This document shows, one piece after another, positions 46,051-54,822 of a stretch of DNA of 64,000 bases. Below the pieces are notes generated by a model. It made no database searches. It had not been told where the DNA came from and worked only from the letters and a program-made list of their open reading frames with translations. The stretch lies in contig NZ_BCQR01000011.1 in NCBI RefSeq assembly GCF_001552175.1, forward strand, positions 37,542 to 101,541. The letters are read 5' to 3'. This DNA comes from Actinomadura kijaniata NBRC 14229 (GTDB taxonomy: Bacteria; Actinomycetota; Actinomycetes; Streptosporangiales; Streptosporangiaceae). Position numbers and translations under genes: made by a program. The number at the start of each line of letters is the position of its first letter. Within the stretch, counting starts at the first letter, position 1.

Positions 46051-47966
46051 CACGACGCTTGACGGCGGCCCTGGCCGCCCTGTTGCTGGCGGTGGGCGCG
46101 CTGGCCGCCCCCGCCCACGCCGACGAGACCGTGACCTTCCCCAGCGCGGGCGGGAACGTCACGGACAAGGCCACCGGCGACGCCAGGGTCGGTGTCGCCG
46201 TCGTCGCTCCGGGCGGTGTCACGGCCGTCAGAGTGAAACTCCGCAGGGAGGGGCAGAGCGAGCCCTACGGCAGCGCCGAGCTGAAGCTGACCTCGGGGAG
46301 CGCGACCGACGGCTCCTGGGTGACGGAGGGCACCGTCCGGCTGCCGCGCGGGCGCACGCTGCTGGACGCCGAGGCCGTGACCGCCTCCGGCGACCGGGTC
46401 GGCAGGGACGGAGTCGGGTTCGTCGACTACACCCCGGTCGTGCTCTCGGGAAGCGACGGGACCCCGGACGAACTGTTCGACGGTCCCCTGAAGCCCCGGC
46501 TCGTCATCCGGACCGCGCTGCCGGTCGCGCGGGTCGAGGCCCGCTACCACCGTGCGGGAGAGAGCGCTCCGGCCTTCACGGTCGACGCGTTCACCGAGAC
46601 GTCGCGGCTCAGGTTCCAGGACCACCACGAGATCACCCTGGAGGCGACGCGGCCGGTGGACCCACCGACCGGTGACTACTGGGTGGGGTTCACCGTCTGG
46701 AACGACGCGGGGGACCGGTACGAGCGAAGGGTGTCCTTCAAGGCCGCTCCCAGCGTCCGCAAGCGCGAGAAGGCCGAGTTCGTCGACCTGAGGGTCACAC
46801 CCTCCACGACCGACGTCGAGGCTCCCGAGACCGAGTTCACGGGGCGGCTGGTCGCCGCCGCCGACCGGGCCCCGCTGCGGGGCTTGGAGATCGACGTCAA
46901 CGGCACCACGATCACCACTGGTCCGGACGGGGGGTTCCGGACCCGCCTCGTGACCGTGAACGCGCTCCAGCCGACCGCGTCCTTCGCGGGCAACGACCGT
47001 CACGGACGGGCCAGGGGTGTGCTCCCCGCGCCGTTCCAGCGGCAGGCCACCGAGGTCAGCGCGGCGTTCAGCCCCACGCCGACGACCGTCGGGCAGACCG
47101 TGAAGATCACCGGAACGCTCAAGCGCCGCACCCGCGCCGGGAACTGGACGCCGCTCGCGGACCGGGGGATCGTCGCGCGCGGCGTCACCACCGGCGCCGA
47201 GAGCACCGCCACCACCGCCGGGGACGGCACGTACACGATCACGGTGGTCGCGGGGCGGGACCGGCAGTGGAGCGTTGGGACGCGGCACCGGGACGGCGAC
47301 TACGCGGACGCGCGCCGGATGTTGCCCGCGAGCCCGCTGACGTTGAAGTACGTGCCCGTGTTCGAGCGGTTGGACTTCGGATACGAGCCCCGGTACCAGT
47401 CGATGACCACCACTGTGACGGGAGTGCTCAAGCGTCGCGTGGAGGACGGCACCACCCAGCCGGTCCACCGTCCCGTGGTGCGTCTCCAGCACTCCACCGA
47501 CGGGAAGACCTGGAAGGACGTGCCCGGGGAGCTCTACTCCACCAGCGAGGGCCGGTTCGAGATCACCGTTCCGGTGACCGCCAGCGGGTACCTGCGGTTC
47601 CGTTACGCGGGCGACGCCGCCCACGTGGCCGCGCTGAGTCCGGCCCGCCGCGTCGTGGCCAAGTACAAGACCCAGCTTCTGGGGGCCGAACGGGCGCTGA
47701 ACAAGCGGAAGCTGACCATCTCCGGCCGCCTCGAACGCTACGTGAACGGCCCGAAGCCCGCCGCCAAGGGCGCCAAGGTGACGATCTACTTCCGTGCCAA
47801 GGGCTCCACGAAGTGGAAGGCCGTGGCGACGACCACGACCGACTCCCGGGGCCGCTTCAGCAGGACGGTCACGGCGAGCAGGGACGGCGACTGGCGGTCC
47901 GGGTTCGCCGAGACCGCGAACCACTGGGGCTGCTACGGCCGCGTCATGTACGTCGACATCCGCTGA
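46047..47966 (+). CDS. Large secreted repeat protein (tandem paralogue B)
   Basis: 639 residues. Signal peptide about 1-25 (LTAALAALLLAVGALAAPAHA). Architecture and blocks parallel paralogue A: RVGVAVVAPGGVTAVRVKLR, YWVGFTVWNDAGDRYERR, VKITGTLKRRTRAGN, VVRLQHSTDGKTWKDV and the closing KVTIYFRAKGSTKWKAVATTT with DSRGRFSRTVTASRDGDW. The final domain is close to that of A while earlier domains diverge. Coupled by GTGA to A, and a 17-bp terminator follows, so the two form an operon. Extracellular structural role inferred. Confidence 0.88.
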   Translation: MTRRLTAALAALLLAVGALAAPAHADETVTFPSAGGNVTDKATGDARVGVAVVAPGGVTAVRVKLRREGQSEPYGSAELKLTSGSATDGSWVTEGTVRLPRGRTLLDAEAVTASGDRVGRDGVGFVDYTPVVLSGSDGTPDELFDGPLKPRLVIRTALPVARVEARYHRAGESAPAFTVDAFTETSRLRFQDHHEITLEATRPVDPPTGDYWVGFTVWNDAGDRYERRVSFKAAPSVRKREKAEFVDLRVTPSTTDVEAPETEFTGRLVAAADRAPLRGLEIDVNGTTITTGPDGGFRTRLVTVNALQPTASFAGNDRHGRARGVLPAPFQRQATEVSAAFSPTPTTVGQTVKITGTLKRRTRAGNWTPLADRGIVARGVTTGAESTATTAGDGTYTITVVAGRDRQWSVGTRHRDGDYADARRMLPASPLTLKYVPVFERLDFGYEPRYQSMTTTVTGVLKRRVEDGTTQPVHRPVVRLQHSTDGKTWKDVPGELYSTSEGRFEITVPVTASGYLRFRYAGDAAHVAALSPARRVVAKYKTQLLGAERALNKRKLTISGRLERYVNGPKPAAKGAKVTIYFRAKGSTKWKAVATTTTDSRGRFSRTVTASRDGDWRSGFAETANHWGCYGRVMYVDIR

Positions 47967-47977
47967 TCGAAGAACTG

Positions 47978-48015
47978 GGAGAGGCCCGGCGGGCGGACGC
48001 CCGCCGGGCCTCTCC
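47978..48015. terminator. 17-bp bidirectional terminator
   Basis: GGAGAGGCCCGGCGGGC (47978-47994) pairs perfectly with 47999-48015 around a GGAC loop, between two convergent genes. Confidence 0.92.
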
Positions 48016-48019
48016 GCGT

Positions 48020-48520
48020 TCAGCGCCAGTACGTCGGATAGCGGCGTCCCGGCAGCAGCCGTCCCAGCGCCACGCCGCCCGCCACGACGAGGACGCCGGC
48101 GATCAGCACCGGGCTCACCAGGAACCACGGGTCCGGCGCGGTCATCCCGATGAACGCGGCCGTCGCGGTCGCGGGGGGATGCGGGGCGCGGAGCAGCAGC
48201 ATCGGGGCGGTGGCCAGTCCGGCGGCGACGGCGGCGGTCCACACCGACGGGCCGGCGGCGGCGGTCAGCGCCAGCGCGAGCGCGCCCGCCGCCAGGTGTC
48301 CCAGCAGGATGCTGCGCGGCTGCGCGAACGGCGCGCCCGGGGCGACCGCGACGATCGCCGCGCTGGCCGCGAACGGCAGCGCGAACAGCGGCGTCCCGGT
48401 CGCCGCCCCCACCCCGGCCAGCAGCAGAAGCCCGGCCGTGGCGGCGAGGGTGGTCCACAGGGCGAGGGGGAGGGCGGGCCGCGCGGGCGGGCGCGGGGCC
48501 TCGGGGAGGGTGGCGGTCAT
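48020..48520 (-). CDS. HPP family membrane protein
   Basis: 166 residues, four hydrophobic helices. The namesake block is AP-HPPATATAAF; PFAASAAIVAVAPGAPFAQPRSILLGHL is the other conserved segment. HPP proteins are small integral membrane proteins, some linked to nitrite transport; the substrate here is unknown. It follows the alpha/beta hydrolase by 8 bp on the same strand, so it is in that operon. ATG at 48520. Confidence 0.88.
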   Translation of the reverse strand: MTATLPEAPRPPARPALPLALWTTLAATAGLLLLAGVGAATGTPLFALPFAASAAIVAVAPGAPFAQPRSILLGHLAAGALALALTAAAGPSVWTAAVAAGLATAPMLLLRAPHPPATATAAFIGMTAPDPWFLVSPVLIAGVLVVAGGVALGRLLPGRRYPTYWR

Positions 48521-48528
48521 CGCGGTGC

Positions 48529-49392
48529 TCAGTCCGACAGACCGCGCAGGAAGTCGCGGATCAGGCCCGCGCTCTGCCGCAGCCGGGTGGTGAGCGGGAA
48601 GTGGCCGGCGTCCAGCAGGTGGATCCGGGCGTCCGGGAGGTCGCGGGCGAACGCGCGCGCCCCGTCCGGGCCGAAGATCTCGTCGTTGCGGCCCCACACC
48701 GCCAGCAGCGGCGGCCGGTGGGCGCGCAGGTACTCCTGCCAGCGGGAGTACTGGGGCGGGTTGGTGCCGTAGTCGAGGAACAGCGCGAGCTGGATCTCCT
48801 GGTTGCCGGGCCGGTCCAGCAGCGCCTGGTCGTGGAGTTCCAGCGCGGGGTCGACCAGCGAGGCGTCCGGGACGCCGTGCGTGTACTGCCAGTGCGTCGC
48901 GTCCCGGGTGAGCAGGCCGCGCAGCGCGTCGCCGTTCTCCTTGGAGGGGTCGGCCCAGTAGTCGCGGATCGGCTTCCAGAACGGGGTCAGCCCCTCCTCG
49001 TAGGCGTTGCCGTTCTGCGTGACGATCCCGGTGATCCGTTCGGGGTGGCGCAGCGCGAGCCGGAACCCGACCGGCGCGCCGTAGTCGTGCACGTAGACCG
49101 CGTAACGGGTGACGCCCAGCTCGTCCAGCAGGGCGTCCACCACGTCGGCCAGGCGGTCGAAGGTGTACTCCCACTCGTGCGCGGCGGGCGCTGAGCTGAG
49201 GCCGAAGCCCGGGTAGTCCGGCGCGACCAGGTGGAACTCGTCGGCCAGGTCCTCCATCAGCGTGCGGTAGGCGACCGAGGAGGTCGGGAAGCCGTGCAGC
49301 AGGACCAGCGTGGGCGCGGAGGGGTCCCCGGCCTCCCGGTAGAAGACGTCGAGCCCGTTGACGCGGACGGTCCGGTGGCGCGTTCCAGTCAT
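48529..49392 (-). CDS. Alpha/beta hydrolase with Asp nucleophile (epoxide hydrolase / haloalkane dehalogenase group)
   Basis: 287 residues. LVLLHGFPTSS gives the oxyanion HGFP; the nucleophile elbow reads VHDYGAPVG, so the nucleophile is Asp rather than Ser, as in epoxide hydrolases and haloalkane dehalogenases; GRNDEIFGPDGA and LDAGHFPL supply the acid and the catalytic His. The substrate cannot be told from sequence. GGAG lies 5 nt before the ATG at 49392, and this site is inside one of the two 33-bp operator repeats. Divergent from the CGNR regulator, which probably represses it. Confidence 0.9.
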   Translation of the reverse strand: MTGTRHRTVRVNGLDVFYREAGDPSAPTLVLLHGFPTSSVAYRTLMEDLADEFHLVAPDYPGFGLSSAPAAHEWEYTFDRLADVVDALLDELGVTRYAVYVHDYGAPVGFRLALRHPERITGIVTQNGNAYEEGLTPFWKPIRDYWADPSKENGDALRGLLTRDATHWQYTHGVPDASLVDPALELHDQALLDRPGNQEIQLALFLDYGTNPPQYSRWQEYLRAHRPPLLAVWGRNDEIFGPDGARAFARDLPDARIHLLDAGHFPLTTRLRQSAGLIRDFLRGLSD

Positions 49393-49397
49393 CACTT

Positions 49398-49430
49398 CTC
49401 CAACCATCAAAAGACGTTTAGCCGGTTGAT
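49398..49430. promoter_or_regulatory. 33-bp operator repeat, copy A (hydrolase side)
   Basis: Starts CTCCAACCA and ends TTAGCCGGTTGAT, with inverted CAACC/GGTTG ends. It is 27/33 identical to copy B at 49455-49487 in the same orientation and covers the ribosome binding site of the hydrolase. Likely binding site of the CGNR protein. Confidence 0.75.
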
Positions 49431-49454
49431 CGTGCGATGACCATAGCCCGCCCC

Positions 49455-49487
49455 CTCCAACCAGTCAAGGACGATTAGCCGGTTGAG
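49455..49487. promoter_or_regulatory. 33-bp operator repeat, copy B (CGNR side)
   Basis: Starts CTCCAACCA and ends TTAGCCGGTTGAG. It lies directly upstream of the TAGACT -10 (49488-49493) of the leaderless CGNR gene, so binding would block that promoter. Start-to-start spacing from copy A is 57 bp. Confidence 0.75.
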
Positions 49488-49499
49488 TAGACTGTCGGC

Positions 49500-50006
49500 A
49501 TGACGCGCCCGCTCACCGGCGAGCCCCTCGCCCTGGACCTGGTCAACACCGTCTGGATCGACCACGGCCGCCGGTTCGACCTGTTCGACGAGCCCGACGG
49601 CCTGCCGAACTGGCTGGCCGAGCACGACCTCCCCGCCGCCGACGGCGCCCTGGACCCCCTCCTGCGGACCCGCGACGCCGTGCGCGCCGCCCTCACCGGC
49701 GACGAGGAACCCCTCAACGCCGTCCTCGCCCGCGGCTCCCGCCGCCCCGTCCTGCGCGACGGCGAACCCGCCGTCGAGACCCTGGTCGACGACCCGGCGT
49801 GGCTGCCCGCCTGGACCGCCGCCGCCGACCTCGTCCGCCTCTACGCCCAGCGCCCCGACCGCGTCCGCAAGTGCGCCAACCCCGAGTGCGTCCTGTGGTT
49901 CCACGACGTCAGCAAGAACGGCTCCCGCCGCTGGTGCTCCATGGAGATCTGCGGCAACCGCGCCAAGACCGCCCGTTTCCAGGAGACCCACCGCCGGCGC
50001 CGCTAA
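49500..50006 (+). CDS. CGNR zinc-finger regulator (ABATE domain protein)
   Basis: 168 residues. The N-terminal ABATE-type domain (about 5-110) contains LALDLVNTVW and LPNWLAEHDL; the C-terminal zinc finger is CANPECVLWFHDVSKNGSRRW followed by CSMEICGNRAK, the CGNR motif. Such proteins are DNA-binding regulators. It is divergent from the hydrolase with 33-bp operator repeats on both sides, so it should autoregulate and control the hydrolase-HPP operon. Leaderless start at ATG 49500. Confidence 0.92.
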   Translation: MTRPLTGEPLALDLVNTVWIDHGRRFDLFDEPDGLPNWLAEHDLPAADGALDPLLRTRDAVRAALTGDEEPLNAVLARGSRRPVLRDGEPAVETLVDDPAWLPAWTAAADLVRLYAQRPDRVRKCANPECVLWFHDVSKNGSRRWCSMEICGNRAKTARFQETHRRRR

Positions 50007-50017
50007 CGTGCGGAGGT

Positions 50018-50824
50018 ATGGCGACAGACTTCGACGCATACGAGCGTGACCTGTGGGCCGGACGCGCGTCCGCCTACGAGCGGGGCTTCGCCCGCCTCAC
50101 CCGCCACACCGCCGGCCCGCTCCTCGACGCGGCGGGCGTCACCGGCGGCACCCGCCTGCTGGAGGTCGGCGTCGGCTCCGGCGTCGTCGCGGCCGAGGCC
50201 GTCCGGCGCGGCGCCCACGTCACCGCCCTCGACGCCGACCCCGAGATGGCCGCCACCGCCCGCCGCAACATCCCCGGCCTGGACGTCCACGTCGCGGTCC
50301 TGCCCGAGACCCCCTTCCCCGACGCGTCCTTCGACGCCGTCGTCGGCAACTTCGTCATCAACCACGTCGGTGACCCGCACACCGCCCTCAAGGAACTGCG
50401 CCGCGTCCTGCGCCCCACCGGCCGCCTCGCCCTGACCTGCTGGGAGATGCCCGGCAGCGGCGCGCTCGGCCTGGTCCGCGAGGCCCTGGACGCCGCAGGC
50501 GTGCCCTGGCCCGACGACCTGCCCACCCCGCCGTTCATGGAGTACGGCCGCGCCGAGCCGTTCCGCGCCCTGGTCGCCGGTGCGGGCTTCGCCGACGCCG
50601 CCGTCGACCCCGTCACCTGGCACCACACCGTCGACCCCGAGGAGTGGTGGGAACTGGGGGCCCTCGCCCGCGTCGGCGCCAACGGCGTCGTCGTCGGCCG
50701 CCAGACCCCCGAGACCGTCGCCCGCGTCAAGGCCGAGTACGACCGCCTCGCCCGCCGCTACGCGACCCCCGACGGCGGCATCGCGCTGCCCGCCCACGCC
50801 CTGCTCGCCCACGCCACCCGATGA
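50018..50824 (+). CDS. Class I SAM-dependent methyltransferase
   Basis: 268 residues. SAM-binding motif I is RLLEVGVGSGVVAAEA (about 47-62), the acidic loop HVTALDADPEM follows, and motif IV/post is FDAVVGNFVINHVGDPH with ELRRVLRPTGRLALTCW. Substrate unknown. The ATG at 50018 sits 2 bp after GGAGG, unusually close, and 11 bp after the CGNR stop, so it may be read through from the CGNR transcript. Confidence 0.9.
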   Translation: MATDFDAYERDLWAGRASAYERGFARLTRHTAGPLLDAAGVTGGTRLLEVGVGSGVVAAEAVRRGAHVTALDADPEMAATARRNIPGLDVHVAVLPETPFPDASFDAVVGNFVINHVGDPHTALKELRRVLRPTGRLALTCWEMPGSGALGLVREALDAAGVPWPDDLPTPPFMEYGRAEPFRALVAGAGFADAAVDPVTWHHTVDPEEWWELGALARVGANGVVVGRQTPETVARVKAEYDRLARRYATPDGGIALPAHALLAHATR

Positions 50825-50883
50825 CCGGGGAACCGGTGATATAGACGCGCGAAGGACCCGCCCGCCCCGGTAGCCTCGTCACT

Positions 50884-52143
50884 GTGATTGACCTGCGAGC
50901 TCTTCGAGAGGATCCCGACCGCCTGCGCGCCTCCCAACGCGCCCGCGGCGAGGACGAGAAAGTCGTCGACACGCTGCTGGAACTCGACGCCAAGCGCCGC
51001 GCCGCGCTGTCCTCGTTCGAGTCCCTGCGTGCCGAGCAGAAGAGTTTCGGCAAGTCCGTCTCCAAGGCGCAGGGCGACGAGCGCCAGACGCTGCTGACCC
51101 GCGCCAAGGAGCTGGCGCAGCAGGTCAAGGACGCCGAGGCCGAGGCCGACCGGCTCGGCGCCGAACTCGACACCGTGCTGAAGGGCGTCCCCAACCTCAT
51201 CGAGGACGGCGCCCCCGCCGGCGGCGAGGACGACTACGTCGTCCTGGAGCACGTCGGCGAGGTGCCGACGTTCGACTTCGAGCCCCGCGACCACCTGGAG
51301 CTCGGCGAGACCCTCGGCGCCATCGACATGGAACGCGGCGCCAAGGTCTCCGGCGCCCGCTTCTACTACCTGACCGGCGTCGGCGCGCGCCTGCAGTACG
51401 CGCTGCTGAACCTCGCCATGGAACAGGCCGTCGAGAACGGCTTCGTCCCCATGTACCCGCCGGTCCTGGTGAAGCCCGAGGCCATGGAGGGCACCGGCTT
51501 CCTCGGCGCGCACGCCGCCGAGGTCTACCAGCTCCCCGAGGACGACCTGTACCTGGTCGGCACCTCGGAGGTCCCGCTGGCCGCCTACCACATGAACGAG
51601 ATCATCGACGCCCTGCCGCGGCGCTACACCGCCTGGTCGTCGTGCTTCCGCCGGGAGGCCGGCTCCTACGGCAAGGACACCCGCGGCGTCATCCGCGTCC
51701 ACCAGTTCGACAAGGTGGAGATGTTCTCCTACTGCGACCCGGCGGACGCCCACGAGGAACACCTGCGGCTGCTGAACTGGGAGAAGGAGATGCTCGCCAA
51801 GGTTGAGATCCCCTACCGGGTGATCGACGTGGCGGCGGGCGACCTCGGCGCCAGCGCGGCCCGCAAGTACGACTGCGAGGCGTGGGTCCCCACACAGGGC
51901 CGCTACCGCGAGGTCACCTCCACCTCGAACTGCACCGACTTCCAGGCGCGCCGCCTGTCGGTCCGGTTCAAGGACGCCGACGGCAGGAGCCGCCCGGTGG
52001 CGACGCTGAACGGCACCCTGGCCACGACCCGCTGGATCGTCGCCATCCTGGAGAACCACCAGCGGGCCGACGGCTCGGTCCACGTTCCCGAGGCGCTGCG
52101 CAAGTACCTGGGCCTGGAGGTCCTGGAACCCGTCAAGCGCTGA
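50884..52143 (+). CDS. serS: Seryl-tRNA synthetase
   Basis: 419 residues, class II synthetase. The long antiparallel coiled-coil arm for tRNA-Ser spans about 25-100; motif 2 is [24 protein letters not shown] and motif 3 [29 protein letters not shown] binds serine/ATP. Charges tRNA-Ser, including the tRNA-Ser(UGA) encoded at 57941. GTG start with a TAGCCT -10 at 50871-50876, 7 nt upstream: leaderless. A strong terminator follows. No T-box is present. Confidence 0.97.
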   Translation: MIDLRALREDPDRLRASQRARGEDEKVVDTLLELDAKRRAALSSFESLRAEQKSFGKSVSKAQGDERQTLLTRAKELAQQVKDAEAEADRLGAELDTVLKGVPNLIEDGAPAGGEDDYVVLEHVGEVPTFDFEPRDHLELGETLGAIDMERGAKVSGARFYYLTGVGARLQYALLNLAMEQAVENGFVPMYPPVLVKPEAMEGTGFLGAHAAEVYQLPEDDLYLVGTSEVPLAAYHMNEIIDALPRRYTAWSSCFRREAGSYGKDTRGVIRVHQFDKVEMFSYCDPADAHEEHLRLLNWEKEMLAKVEIPYRVIDVAAGDLGASAARKYDCEAWVPTQGRYREVTSTSNCTDFQARRLSVRFKDADGRSRPVATLNGTLATTRWIVAILENHQRADGSVHVPEALRKYLGLEVLEPVKR

Positions 52144-52150
52144 CCGGACA

Positions 52151-52189
52151 CCGGGGGCCGCCTCCTTGGGGAAGGGAGACGGCCCCCGG
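52151..52189 (+). terminator. Terminator after serS
   Basis: CCGGGGGCCG (52151-52160) pairs perfectly with 52180-52189; inner CCTCC and GGGAG extend the stem imperfectly. Confidence 0.85.
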
Positions 52190-52299
52190 CCCCTTCCCGC
52201 GAACGGATCTTCGAGGGCTCGGGTGTCGGAAACCGACACCCCGTCGCCTAAGCTCGGATCCGCCGCGACCGCGCCCGCGGCGGGACGCAGGAAGGTGAC

Positions 52300-53103
52300 A
52301 TGACCGCTCGCACGCCCCGACTGATCGCCACCGACCTGGACGGCACCATCGTGCGTTCCGACGGCACCGTCTCCGCCCGCACCGTGGCGGCACTGGCCCG
52401 GGTCGAACGCGCCGGGGCGATCCTGGTCATGGTCACCGGACGGCCGCCCCGCTGGATGCACGAGATCGCCACCGCCGTCGACCACCACGGCGTCGCCATC
52501 TGCGCCAACGGCGCGGTCCTGTACGACCTGCACACCGAGGCGGTGCTCCGCGCCCGCCTCATCGAACCCGACGTCATCGCCACCACCGTGGAACGGCTGC
52601 GCGCCGTCGACGAGGAACTGCGGTTCGCCGTCGAATACCCCGACGGGTTCGTCTTCGAGGCCCGCTACAACCTGGGCCGCTGGGACGCCGCGGCCCTCGG
52701 CGGACGACCGGTGGACGGCGAGGAGCTCACCAGCCGCGGCGGCACGAAACTCCTGGCGTTCCACCCGTCCGCCGACCCCGACACCCTCGCCGAGAAGGCC
52801 GCCAAGGCCGTCGGGGACCTGGTCACCGTCACCCACTCCTCCGGCCGCGGCCTGCTGGAGATGAGCGCCCACGGCGTCACCAAGGCCAGCGCGCTCGCCG
52901 AGTTCTGCGCCGACCACGGCATCTCCGCCGCCGACGTCGTCGCGTTCGGCGACATGCCCAACGACCTGCCGATGCTCACCTGGGCGGGCACCTCCTACGG
53001 CGTCGCCAACGCCCACCCCGACGTCCTCGCCTGCGTCACCCACACCACCCACCGCAACGACGACGACGGCGTGGCACGGGTCCTCGAACGGCTCTTCCCG
53101 TGA
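52300..53103 (+). CDS. HAD superfamily (Cof/IIB type) phosphatase
   Basis: 267 residues. Motif I LIATDLDGTIVRSDG, motif II MVTGRPP, motif III Lys in ALAEFCADHGI-type region and motif IV VVAFGDMPNDLPMLTWAG are all present, with a type IIB cap between. Dephosphorylates sugar or nucleotide phosphates; the substrate is unknown. ATG start with GAAGG upstream. Convergent with bpa, 25 bp apart. Confidence 0.93.
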   Translation: MTARTPRLIATDLDGTIVRSDGTVSARTVAALARVERAGAILVMVTGRPPRWMHEIATAVDHHGVAICANGAVLYDLHTEAVLRARLIEPDVIATTVERLRAVDEELRFAVEYPDGFVFEARYNLGRWDAAALGGRPVDGEELTSRGGTKLLAFHPSADPDTLAEKAAKAVGDLVTVTHSSGRGLLEMSAHGVTKASALAEFCADHGISAADVVAFGDMPNDLPMLTWAGTSYGVANAHPDVLACVTHTTHRNDDDGVARVLERLFP

Positions 53104-53128
53104 CCGCCCGAGGACCCGCCCTCCCGAC

Positions 53129-53680
53129 CTACAGGTAGGGACCCGACGAGTGCCGCGGCGACGGCTGCTCCGCCTCGCCCTGCTGCACCAGCCCGGCCGG
53201 CAACGCCCGCCGCATCTGCTCCAGCTGCGCCCGCGCCGCCATCTGCTGCGCGAACAGCGTGGTCTGTATGCCGTGGAACAACCCCTCCAGCCAGCCGACC
53301 AGCTGGGCCTGGGCGATCCGCAGCTCCGCCTCGCTCGGCACCGCGCCCTCGGCGAACGGCAACGACAGCCGCTCCAGCTCCTCGACCAGCTCCGGCGCCA
53401 GACCGTCCTCCAGCTCCTTTATCGAGGACTGGTGGATCTCCCGCAGCCGGGCACGGCTGGCCTCGTCCAGCGGGGCCGCCTTCACCTCCTCCAGAAGCTG
53501 CCGGATCATCCCGCCGATGCGCATCACCTTCGCGGGCTGCTCGACCATCTCGGCCACCGACTTCTCTTCCCGGTCGCCCTCGTCACCGCCGCCCCCGCCG
53601 GGGCCGCTGATCGCGATGCCGTTCGGGCCGACCACCAGGACCTGCGGGTCCTGCTCGGAACGCTGCTGAGGCTCATTCAT
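53129..53680 (-). CDS. bpa: Bacterial proteasome activator (Bpa)
   Basis: 183 residues, close to the known Bpa size. The helical bundle is seen in VMRIGGMIRQLLEEVKAAPLDE, LREIHQSSIKELEDGLAPELVEELERLSLPF and AQAQLVGWLEGLFHGIQTTLFAQQMAAR; the protein ends SSGPYL, the place of the GQYL motif that opens the 20S proteasome gate in Mycobacterium. It forms a dodecameric ring feeding unfolded proteins to the proteasome independently of ATP. The Gln of GQYL is Pro here. Downstream of a quinone oxidoreductase gene (13 bp), so co-transcribed. Confidence 0.93.
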   Translation of the reverse strand: MNEPQQRSEQDPQVLVVGPNGIAISGPGGGGGDEGDREEKSVAEMVEQPAKVMRIGGMIRQLLEEVKAAPLDEASRARLREIHQSSIKELEDGLAPELVEELERLSLPFAEGAVPSEAELRIAQAQLVGWLEGLFHGIQTTLFAQQMAARAQLEQMRRALPAGLVQQGEAEQPSPRHSSGPYL

Positions 53681-53693
53681 GGTGACTCCAGTC

Positions 53694-54647
53694 TCACACG
53701 GTCAGCAAGATCTTGCCGATATGGCCGCTGTCCTCCAGCAGCCGGTGCGCCTCGGCCGCACGCGCCATCGGGACCCTCCGGTCCACCACCGGGCGCACGT
53801 CCCCCGACTCCACCAGCGGCCACACATGCTCACGGACGGCGGCGACGATCTCCGCCTTCTCCTCCAACGGACGGGCCCGCAACGAGGTTGCGTGCACCGA
53901 GGCCCGCTTGACCAGCAACGCGTTCAGGTCCAGCTCGGCCCTCGTCCCGCCCTGCAACCCGATGACGACCAGCCGCCCCCCGGGCGCCAGCGCCTCCACG
54001 TTGCGCGCCAGGTACTTCGCGCCCATGTTGTCGAGGATCACGTCGTAGGGGCCGTGCGCCACGAAGTCGTCCTCGCGGTAGTTGACCGGCTCCGCGCCCA
54101 GCTCCCGGCAGAACGCGGCCTTCCGCTCCGACCCCACCGTGCACAGCACCCGCGCCCCGAACGCCCGCGCCAGCTGGATCGCCATCGTCCCGATCCCGCT
54201 GCCGCCGCCGTGCACCAGGAACGTCTCCCCGGCGCCCAGCCCGGCGCGCATGAACACGTTCGACCACACCGTGCAGACGACCTCCGGCAACCCGGCCGCG
54301 TCCACCAGCTCCACACCCTTGGGAACCGGCAGCAACTGCCCCGCCGGAACGGCGACCCGCTCGGCGTAACCGCCCCCGCCGAGCAGCGCGCACACCTCGT
54401 CGCCGACGCTCCAGCCCTCGACCTCCGGACCGAGCGCGACGATCCGCCCCGACACCTCCAGCCCCGGATACGGGGGAGCGTCCTTCGGCGGCGGATAGAA
54501 CCCGAGCCGCTGCATGACGTCGGCCCGGTTCACCGCGCTCGCCACGACCTCGACGACCACCTCGCCGGAACGGGGCTCCGGATCGGGCACCTCCGTCCAC
54601 TCCAGAACGTCGGCATCCCCTGGCTCACGGATCACGATCGCATGCAT
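53694..54647 (-). CDS. NAD(P)H:quinone oxidoreductase, zeta-crystallin type (zinc-free MDR)
   Basis: 317 residues. VNRADVMQRLGFYPPPKDAPPYPGLEVSGRIVALG is the QOR signature, GGGGYAERVAVPAGQLLPVP and the Rossmann motif VHGGGSGIGTMAIQLARAFGARV bind NADPH. Catalytic zinc ligands are absent. Typically reduces quinones or enones. ATG 54647 is the normal N-terminus (MHAIVIREPG); an upstream ATG at 54656 adds three residues. First gene of an operon with bpa. Confidence 0.93.
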   Translation of the reverse strand: MHAIVIREPGDADVLEWTEVPDPEPRSGEVVVEVVASAVNRADVMQRLGFYPPPKDAPPYPGLEVSGRIVALGPEVEGWSVGDEVCALLGGGGYAERVAVPAGQLLPVPKGVELVDAAGLPEVVCTVWSNVFMRAGLGAGETFLVHGGGSGIGTMAIQLARAFGARVLCTVGSERKAAFCRELGAEPVNYREDDFVAHGPYDVILDNMGAKYLARNVEALAPGGRLVVIGLQGGTRAELDLNALLVKRASVHATSLRARPLEEKAEIVAAVREHVWPLVESGDVRPVVDRRVPMARAAEAHRLLEDSGHIGKILLTV

Positions 54648-54822
54648 ACGCCTCACGCTACCCGCCGCTCACCCGACGGTTTCCGACGCTCCACAGCCTC
54701 CCCCGGCGAGGTCGAAGTGTTGGACGTGGCTTTACCGATGGGCCGCATGATATTGGCAGGTATCCTGCCCTGGGACCATGGCCGATCCGTACCTTTTTGC
54801 ACGGGTCCGAGGGGAGACACGG

